In this document: positions 6,068-11,384 of the stretch, piece by piece | Numbering within the stretch: position 1 is the stretch's first letter | How the letters are laid out: the number at the start of each line of letters is the position of its first letter | NCBI GenBank assembly: GCA_021107605.1 | Contig: JAIOSN010000180.1 | Location: forward strand, 1-11,384 | DNA length: 11,384 nucleotides | Reading direction: 5' to 3' | Origin: Anaerolineae bacterium | GTDB taxonomy: Bacteria; Chloroflexota; Anaerolineae; B4-G1; SLSP01 | Notes under the pieces: generated by a model | What the model was told of the DNA's origin: nothing | Seen by the model: only the letters and a program-made list of their open reading frames with translations | The model's database searches: none | Position numbers and translations under genes: made by a program

Positions 6068-8461
6068 ATGGTTACCGAGTTAAGAGAAACCGTGCGCATT
6101 TTGATCGTAGTTGACGATCTTGTTACCAGCCAGCTAATTCAAACGCTCTTAGAGCAGTTTGATTACACTGTTTGCGGGATGGCGACTAATGGGCCCGAAG
6201 CAGCGCGTCTGGCTGGACAATTGCAACCTGATCTGATATTGTTCGATTTGCGGATGCCCAATCCCGAGACCGGTCTTGAGGAGCGTTTTGCGGGGTTGCG
6301 GGCCGCCGAGCAGATCCGGGAGCTCTGCTCCACACCGATAATCTTGCTAACCGCGCATGAGTCGCCGGAGCTCACTCGTCGCGCCGGCGAAATTGGAGTG
6401 GATAACTATCTCGTCAAATCTCCCAATGCTAACGACCTGGATCGGGCTATCATCATCGCTCTGGCTCGTGGGGAAGCCGAAGAAGCTTTACGCCAGAGCG
6501 CGGAGCGCTACTGGCAGCTAGCGGAACTTCTTCCCGCTAGTCTCTTAATTCTTGATCAGATGGGTAAGGTGCTTTTTGCTAATTCAGCGGCTGCTAAGCT
6601 AACTGGCATCGCGAAAATGGAGGACTTGCTGGGTGTGCAGTTGTTAACCATGTTGCCCCTTGCTGGGCGTGAATTAGCCAACCAGCGATTGCAACGGGTA
6701 ATGGCTGGATACTCGCTCGATAATCTGGAAATGGAACTAAAATTGGCCGATGGGACAACGCGTTACGTGCTTGCCGCAGCTACCCCATACAGTTATCAAG
6801 AGCAACCGGTCATCTTGATGACATTGCAAGATATTACCAGGCAAAAAAAGAGGGAAACCGAGCGTCAAATCCTCTATAGAAGGACCGAATCCCTCTATCA
6901 GGTTTCGCGCACTCTGGCGACTTTTCAGAGCCAACCGCTCCTCATGCAGTTGGATATCATCACCCGTAGCGTGGCCCAAGCTTTGCCGGCTGCGCGGGTG
7001 ATGCTCTGTACCGTAGATATGCAGGCCCAACAAGTTACCCACATGAGCAAGATCGGGCCGGGGATTGAGGGAATTTCTGATCTTTCTTTTGATCAATTGA
7101 TGTGTGGTCTTAGTGGTTGGGCGATCAAACATTTGCAACCGATACTTTCTCTCAAAGCTAAACCAGACCCACGCGAGTGTCAAGCTCTGCAGCAAGAACG
7201 TCGCGATACAGGTGGGGGTAGCATTGTTGTCACTCCACTTCTCTATCGAAGTGAGCCGTTGGGGGCCATCACTGCCATCAACCTCGTTGACCAACGAGAT
7301 TTTACCAGAGACGATCTGGCCAGATTAACAGCGATGGGTAGTCAGATCGGCATCGCGTTAAAGAATGCTTTGTTGGCTCAAGAGATGGCTGACCTGAAAA
7401 GATTCAATGAAAGTATCGTGCGCAGTGTGGGAGAGACGATTTTTTTGGAGAACGACCGGGGTGAGATTACCTTCGCCAATCCAGAAGCGACTAATCTGTT
7501 TGGATATAGCCACGCAGAGTTGTTGACCCACACCAGTAGTGAATTATTTGCAGATGCTATCCAGGGGAGCTGCGTGTCCCCGGTGGATAATGGGGTGACC
7601 CGCTACGAGACACAAATACTTAATCAAGCGGGGGTAGAGGTACCGGTCATTATCAGCTCTCGGCCGCTCTTCCAGGAAGGAGAACCTAGGGGGGTGCTCT
7701 CTGCGATCACTGATATCACCGCGCGCAAAGAGGCCGAGGAACAGCTCCAACAATACGCAGCCGAGCTGGAGGAGCACAACGCAGAGCTGGATGCCTTTGC
7801 CCATACCGTAGCACACGATCTTAAAGGCCCCTTGAGTGTTCTCCTTGGTTACGCGAGTTTATTGAAGATGGAAATGTCCGGCGGGCAGATTGATGGTGCC
7901 ACGTTGGCGATAATGGCATCATCTCTGGAGCGCAACGGGCAGCGGATGGCCAGCATTATTGATGAGCTTCTATTGCTGGCCAGTATTCGCAGAGAGGACG
8001 AAATCCCACGAGAGCCATTGGATGTAGCGGCGATAGTAGTCATTGTTCAAGAACGGTTGCAAGCGGAGATAGTCCGCGTGGAAGCTGAGGTTAGCATCCC
8101 GCCAAGCTGGCCGAGAGCTCTAGGTTATGCCCCGTGGGTTGAAGAGGTGTGGGTTAACTATCTGAACAACGCTCTTAAATATGGTGGGAAACCGCTACGT
8201 ATCGAGCTGGGGGCAGAGATAGGTCAAAACCAGATGGTCCGTTTCTGGGTACGTGATAACGGGCCTGGGCTTACGCCAGAGGAGCAAGAGCATCTTTTCA
8301 CGCCCTTTGAGCGGCTAAATCAGCTGCGAATTGAGGGACACGGCCTGGGACTCTCCATCGTGCAGCGTATCATCAGCAAACTCGGCGGCGAGGTAGGAGT
8401 AGAGAGCGCGCCAGGTGAGGGCAGCACCTTCTACTTCACGTTGCCGTTGGCCGACCCGTGA
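6068..8461 (+). CDS. Hybrid sensor histidine kinase, REC-PAS-GAF-PAS-HisKA-HATPase
   Basis: The protein has 797 residues; ATG 6068 has Shine-Dalgarno GAGGAG (6055-6060) at 7 nt. The domains, in order, are as follows. A receiver (about 9-130) has Asp16/Asp17, phospho-acceptor Asp60 in LILFDLRMP, Thr95 and Lys117. PAS-1 spans about 145-258, and GAF about 275-435, with a GLSGWAI core. PAS-2 spans about 446-553 (ENDRGEITFANPEA...FGYS). A short coiled linker (EEQLQQYAAELEEHNAELDAF) follows. HisKA has phospho-His583 in AHDLKGPLS. HATPase_c has N-box Asn701, VRDNGPGL (D-x-G-x-G), FTPFERL and GHGLGLSIV. No membrane segment or signal peptide is visible, so it is a cytosolic sensor. The receiver is N-terminal, so the kinase may itself be the target of another kinase or a phosphorelay. 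No bilin or haem ligand can be assigned with confidence, and the signal is unknown. No separate output regulator is adjacent. It lies 55 nt after usp, probably in the same operon. Confidence 0.93.
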   Translation: MVTELRETVRILIVVDDLVTSQLIQTLLEQFDYTVCGMATNGPEAARLAGQLQPDLILFDLRMPNPETGLEERFAGLRAAEQIRELCSTPIILLTAHESPELTRRAGEIGVDNYLVKSPNANDLDRAIIIALARGEAEEALRQSAERYWQLAELLPASLLILDQMGKVLFANSAAAKLTGIAKMEDLLGVQLLTMLPLAGRELANQRLQRVMAGYSLDNLEMELKLADGTTRYVLAAATPYSYQEQPVILMTLQDITRQKKRETERQILYRRTESLYQVSRTLATFQSQPLLMQLDIITRSVAQALPAARVMLCTVDMQAQQVTHMSKIGPGIEGISDLSFDQLMCGLSGWAIKHLQPILSLKAKPDPRECQALQQERRDTGGGSIVVTPLLYRSEPLGAITAINLVDQRDFTRDDLARLTAMGSQIGIALKNALLAQEMADLKRFNESIVRSVGETIFLENDRGEITFANPEATNLFGYSHAELLTHTSSELFADAIQGSCVSPVDNGVTRYETQILNQAGVEVPVIISSRPLFQEGEPRGVLSAITDITARKEAEEQLQQYAAELEEHNAELDAFAHTVAHDLKGPLSVLLGYASLLKMEMSGGQIDGATLAIMASSLERNGQRMASIIDELLLLASIRREDEIPREPLDVAAIVVIVQERLQAEIVRVEAEVSIPPSWPRALGYAPWVEEVWVNYLNNALKYGGKPLRIELGAEIGQNQMVRFWVRDNGPGLTPEEQEHLFTPFERLNQLRIEGHGLGLSIVQRIISKLGGEVGVESAPGEGSTFYFTLPLADP

Positions 8462-8662
8462 TTTGGGGCTATCTTTTTTTTTAGCGTCTTGGCGTCTTAG
8501 CGGGAGTTCGTTTTTGCGTGGGGTCAATACTTTCACCCTCAAACTTATTTTTTTCTCAGTGTCCTCGGTGTCTCAGTGGTGAGCTGATTTTTTTCGCGTG
8601 CATGGGCGTCCATTCGCGGTTGATTTTAGGTCGCGGTTTCCATGCCTCGCCAGGGAGCTAAC
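8462..8662. repeat. Low-complexity spacer with phrase-plus-T-tract pattern
   Basis: The spacer consists of short degenerate tandem phrases divided by T-tracts. AGCGTCTT/GGCGTCTT (8483-8498) follows T9 (8474-8482). T5 is at 8511-8515 and T7 at 8548-8554. CAGTGTCCT/CGGTGTCTC/AGTGGTGAG (8557-8583) comes next, then T7 (8588-8594). An imperfect inverted repeat lies at 8595-8618 (CGCG...ATGG-GCGT-CCAT...CGCG). T9 just after the kinase stop could mark termination, but I see only a weak stem before it. No convincing promoter for the ABC operon and no gene are visible. Confidence 0.55.
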
Positions 8663-9670
8663 TTGACGATTATCAAAGTTGACAACTTAACCAAAACATT
8701 TCGTGCTGTGCAAAAACGACCAGGAGTGCGGGGTAGTTTGCAGTCGCTCTTCAAGCCGGAATACCAGGCAATCCATGCCGTGCGGGGTTTGGATTTTGAG
8801 GTTGCGACTGGCGAGCGGTTGGCATTTATCGGGCCGAATGGCGCCGGTAAATCAACCACGATCAAGATGTTGGTGGGTATCTTGCATCCCACGGGCGGGA
8901 AGGCGGAGGTGCTAGGCCGGGTCCCGTGGCGTGAACGCGCACCACTCGCTTACCAAATTGGCACGGTCTTCGGCCAAAAGTCACAGCTCTGGTACCATCT
9001 CCCGGCGGCAGATTCCTTTGAGCTCTTGGCCCGCATATATGACCTGGACTCAGAAGAGTACGTAGCACGTTTGCACTACCTGGTGGAGATCTTTGATATC
9101 GCCGAGTACCTGCATGTCCCGGTCCGCAAATTATCCCTGGGACAGCGGATGCGCTGTGAGATTGCGGCCTCGCTGCTACACTCACCCCGCATTCTTTTCT
9201 TGGATGAACCCACTATCGGCTTGGACGTGGTGGTTAAGCAGCGTATCCGTGATCTGATCTTGGAGCTAAACGAGCGCGAGGGCGTCACCATATTTCTCAC
9301 CTCGCATGATGCCGGCGATGTAGAGGTGCTTTGCAAGCGCGCGATGGTTATCAATCACGGTGAAATCATCTACGATGGCAAAGTCTCCGACCTGCGCCGC
9401 AATTATCTGCAAACCAAAACCGTCTCCCTCAAGCTCGCTGTGCCGTGGGAGGGTTTCTCTGCCCAGGGCGTGCGGTTGCTCAAGCAGAGGGGCTACGGAG
9501 TCAAATTGGAGGTGGATACCGCGCAGACTTCCATTGAGCAGGTAATCGCGCAGCTGCTGGCTCGCTACCGGATCGCTGATATTACCGTGGACGATCCCCC
9601 GATGGAGGAGATCATCGCGCAGATTTACCTGGCGCAAACACCGCTTTCGGAGGAGGGCGGCGCGTGCTAA
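8663..9670 (+). CDS. ABC-2 type exporter ATP-binding protein (COG4586-like)
   Basis: This is the nucleotide-binding subunit that powers the two permeases encoded directly downstream. I prefer TTG 8663 (335 residues): AGGGAG (8652-8657) is spaced 5 nt before it and the protein then opens as MTIIKVDNLTKTF, as expected for the family. ATG 8642 would add seven residues with a poorer ribosome site. Walker A is GPNGAGKS (57-64), the Q-loop Gln105 is in VFGQKSQLWY, the signature is LSLGQRM (157-163, Q for the second G of LSGGQ, common in this family), Walker B and D-loop are ILFLDEPTIGLD (177-188), and the H-loop His215 is in TSHDAGD. An insertion before Walker A (about residues 14-40, including GSLQSLFKPEYQAIHAV) and a roughly 90-residue C-terminal extension are typical of COG4586 proteins. 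The substrate is not identifiable. The last 7 nt overlap the first permease start. Confidence 0.93.
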   Translation: MTIIKVDNLTKTFRAVQKRPGVRGSLQSLFKPEYQAIHAVRGLDFEVATGERLAFIGPNGAGKSTTIKMLVGILHPTGGKAEVLGRVPWRERAPLAYQIGTVFGQKSQLWYHLPAADSFELLARIYDLDSEEYVARLHYLVEIFDIAEYLHVPVRKLSLGQRMRCEIAASLLHSPRILFLDEPTIGLDVVVKQRIRDLILELNEREGVTIFLTSHDAGDVEVLCKRAMVINHGEIIYDGKVSDLRRNYLQTKTVSLKLAVPWEGFSAQGVRLLKQRGYGVKLEVDTAQTSIEQVIAQLLARYRIADITVDDPPMEEIIAQIYLAQTPLSEEGGAC

Positions 9671-10455
9671 CCCGTTATCTCTTTGTGGCGCGCGTCGCGG
9701 CCCGCCGCCAATGGATCTATCGCCGGGAACTCTTCTGGCGTTCCATCTCGATGATTCTTTTTATGGTAGTCTTTATTGCGCTCTGGAAGACGGCTTATCA
9801 AGTCAGCGGGAGAGGTGAATTAGCCGGTTACTCTCTGGCGCAAGTGATCTGGTATTTGGGTATGGCGGAGACGGTTATGCTCTCCACCTCCCGCATTTTT
9901 GTTGAAATCAGCGAGGCGGTCAAATCCGGTTCCGTGGCCTACGAGCTGGCGCGCCCGCTCTCCTATCCGCTCTTGCAGCTGGCCCGCTCCCTGGGGAACT
10001 CCGCGCCGCGTTTTCTCCTCAATCTAATGGTCGCTCTCTTGGTGGTGCTGCTGGGAACGGGGCAATTGGTGGGCAGCGTCCCCGGTCTACTGGCCTTCTT
10101 GCTCACCGCCGGGTTGGCGCTTCTCCTGGACGCGCTCTTTGCCGTGCTGATTGGGTTACTGGCTTTCTGGATAGAGGAAGTGATGCCAGTTTATCTGATC
10201 TACCAAAAATTACTCTTTAGCATTGGTGGTCTCTTTTTGCCATTGGAGATCTTCCCTCTCTGGCTGCAACGTGTGGCGAAGTGGCTCCCCTTTCAGCTAA
10301 TTGCCTACACGCCCGCCCGGGCCTACGTCGTTTTTGATGTAGGGGAGCTAGGGCGAGGTGTGGCGGGGCAGCTCGTCTATATCGGTGTGTTGAGTGGCGT
10401 ACTCTGGTTGCTCTGGCGTCTCGTACAACGGCGGCTGGTCGTGCATGGAGGTTGA
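9664..10455 (+). CDS. ABC-2 family permease 1 (PF06182 / COG4587-like)
   Basis: This integral membrane subunit has 263 residues. GTG 9664 overlaps the ATPase stop (GTGCTAA) and has a strong Shine-Dalgarno, GGAGGAGGG (9649-9657), at 6 nt. About six hydrophobic segments are seen near residues 24-44, 56-76, 117-134, 139-170 (one long or two short), 178-200 and 233-252. Family hallmarks are the basic N-terminus with RRELFWRS, the ELARPLSYPLLQLARSLG loop, and the FLPLEIFPLWLQRVAKWLPFQ segment before a final helix. It probably forms the channel as a heterodimer with the product of the next gene. Family members belong to uncharacterised exporters; no substrate can be inferred from the sequence. It is full length, with no breaks. 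Confidence 0.9.
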   Translation: MLTRYLFVARVAARRQWIYRRELFWRSISMILFMVVFIALWKTAYQVSGRGELAGYSLAQVIWYLGMAETVMLSTSRIFVEISEAVKSGSVAYELARPLSYPLLQLARSLGNSAPRFLLNLMVALLVVLLGTGQLVGSVPGLLAFLLTAGLALLLDALFAVLIGLLAFWIEEVMPVYLIYQKLLFSIGGLFLPLEIFPLWLQRVAKWLPFQLIAYTPARAYVVFDVGELGRGVAGQLVYIGVLSGVLWLLWRLVQRRLVVHGG

Positions 10456-10459
10456 GGTT

Positions 10460-11242
10460 ATGAAAATCTGGCGTCTGATCAGTGGTTACGTGCGTCATAA
10501 CTTTATGGCGGGAATGGCTTATCGTGGCGCGTTCTTCCTGCAAATCTTTGGCATGATGATCAACAATTTGATGCTGCTCTTCTTCTGGAATATGATGTTT
10601 TTGAGTTTCCCCACGCTTAATGGTTGGGAGCTGCAAGATATTATCGTTCTTTATAGCATCGTGGCCGTCGGTTTTGGGATTTCGGTAGTGATCTTCGGCA
10701 ACGCCTCGCGCCTCGCGCCGCTCATCACTTCGGGCGAGCTGGATTACTACCTCGCGTTGCCCGCCGATCCGCTGGTGCATCTGCTCGTCTCGCGGATGTC
10801 CCTCTCTGGTTGGGGCGACTTCCTCTTCGGGTTACTGCTCTATCTTTTCGTGCTCCCGTCCGCTTGGCGCAATCTACCGCTCTTTCTCCTCCTCAGTCTC
10901 TTGGCGGGATTGATCTCCACGGCTTTCGCGGTACTCACCGGTTCCCTGGCCTTCTGGCTGGGGGAATCTGAACAGCTGGCGGCTCAATTGCGGATGGCGT
11001 TGCTCAACTTCAGTCTCTATCCGGTGGATATCTTTTCGGGTGGAGTGCGGCTTTTGCTCTACACTATCATCCCGGCCGCTTTTGTAGGCTCCGTCCCGGC
11101 AAAATTGCTGACCGACTTCGATATCTGGTGGTTGGCGGGCTTGATTCTCGTCACCGCGCTGATGGGGGGACTGGCGAGCTGGGTGTTCCGGCTCGGCTTG
11201 CGACGTTATGAATCGGGGAATCTCGTTATCGTGCGCGGCTGA
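10460..11242 (+). CDS. ABC-2 family permease 2 (PF06182 / COG3694-like)
   Basis: This second membrane subunit has 260 residues. I chose ATG 10460: GGAGG (10447-10451) is spaced 8 nt before it, only 4 nt separate it from the previous stop, and the protein then begins MKIWRLISGYVRHNF as usual for the family. ATGs at 10394 and 10445 lie inside the upstream gene without a good ribosome site. About six hydrophobic segments lie near residues 22-48, 60-80, 118-134, 139-167, 190-212 and 223-246. Typical features are ITSGELDYYLALPADPLVHLLVSRMS (about 89-114) and a C-terminal FRLGLRRYESGN (243-254). It differs clearly from permease 1, so the channel is probably a heterodimer. It is the last gene of the operon; AT-rich palindromes follow. 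Confidence 0.9.
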   Translation: MKIWRLISGYVRHNFMAGMAYRGAFFLQIFGMMINNLMLLFFWNMMFLSFPTLNGWELQDIIVLYSIVAVGFGISVVIFGNASRLAPLITSGELDYYLALPADPLVHLLVSRMSLSGWGDFLFGLLLYLFVLPSAWRNLPLFLLLSLLAGLISTAFAVLTGSLAFWLGESEQLAAQLRMALLNFSLYPVDIFSGGVRLLLYTIIPAAFVGSVPAKLLTDFDIWWLAGLILVTALMGGLASWVFRLGLRRYESGNLVIVRG

Positions 11243-11251
11243 AATTTGGCT

Positions 11252-11281
11252 CTCCTGGAAAAAAATCGGATTTTTTAGGAG
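11252..11281. repeat. A/T palindrome after the ABC operon, possible terminator
   Basis: AAAAAATC (11260-11267) and GATTTTTT (11269-11276) are perfect inverted arms around a single G. CTCCT (11252-11256) and AGGAG (11277-11281) add an outer stem with a 3-nt bulge. It begins 10 nt after the permease 2 stop, a plausible position for a terminator, but no T-run follows the outer stem, so the assignment is weak. Confidence 0.45.
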
Positions 11282-11287
11282 TACGAT

Positions 11288-11299
11288 ACTATATATAGT
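11288..11299. repeat. 12-nt perfect palindrome ACTATATATAGT
   Basis: It is fully self-complementary and TATA-like, in the AT-rich end of the window. It could be part of a promoter or a protein-binding site for a gene beyond the right edge. No partner -35 element is clear. Confidence 0.4.
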
Positions 11300-11336
11300 T
11301 CAACCGTAATCCAAGTTACTACGTATAGGGGGGGAT

Positions 11337-11357
11337 ATCTGTAAAAATCAGATTTTT
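11337..11357. repeat. Second A/T palindrome, terminator-like
   Basis: AAAAATC (11343-11349) and GATTTTT (11351-11357) are perfect arms around a single A, nearly the same core as at 11260-11276. An alternative fold pairs ATCTG (11337-11341) with CAGAT (11349-11353) ahead of TTTTCGACTTTTT, which is terminator-like on the plus strand. Confidence 0.45.
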
Positions 11358-11384
11358 CGACTTTTTATGCGCCGTTTCCAACCC

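Noticed and set aside
6737..7294. A 185-codon minus-strand frame within the kinase gene
   Set aside because: The plus strand is a continuous PAS/GAF coding sequence; the antisense frame is a shadow.
11367..11384. ATG near the right edge as a possible new gene start
   Set aside because: Only six codons are visible and there is no Shine-Dalgarno before it.

Overview
The window is a GC-rich bacterial chromosome segment in which every supported gene lies on the + strand. The features point to Chloroflexota, probably an Anaerolineae-like lineage. They are a 40-residue TPR-array protein, a LonB-type AAA protease, a PAS/GAF hybrid kinase, a PF06182-type ABC exporter triad, and spacers full of heptamer tandem repeats and short hairpin repeats. 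This assignment is an inference from gene families and repeat style; there is no rRNA or other firm marker.

Layout. (1) 1-774 is the 3' end of a TPR-repeat protein gene whose start lies outside the window. (2) 775-1112 is a spacer made largely of repeats: a compound heptamer tract, a small hairpin element and an inverted heptamer array, then a candidate promoter. (3) 1113-2396 is a complete eno (enolase). A second heptamer array in opposite orientation and a strong intrinsic terminator (2458-2499) follow it directly. (4) 2500-2762 is a spacer with a second copy of the hairpin element, a candidate promoter and a Fur-box-like sequence. (5) 2763-8461 is a likely three-gene operon: a LonB-like ATP-dependent protease, a tandem universal stress protein overlapping it by 8 nt, and a REC-PAS-GAF-PAS-HisKA-HATPase kinase 55 nt further on. 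(6) 8462-8662 is a spacer of low-complexity phrases separated by T-tracts. (7) 8663-11242 is a tightly packed three-gene ABC exporter operon: one ATPase and two different PF06182-like permeases. (8) 11243-11384 is an AT-rich, palindrome-rich intergenic end.

How the genes may work together. Enolase is housekeeping glycolysis and appears to be its own transcription unit. The protease, stress protein and kinase are plausibly co-expressed for stress or proteostasis; that link rests on gene order only. The ABC triad encodes all parts of one exporter (nucleotide-binding subunit plus a heterodimeric membrane channel) of unknown substrate. I did not find a CRISPR array, prophage, transposase, RNA gene or clearly new multi-gene system. 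The less ordinary signals are in the spacers: inverted 25-nt heptamer blocks around eno, the Fur-like site before the protease, and twin A/T palindromes at the right end.
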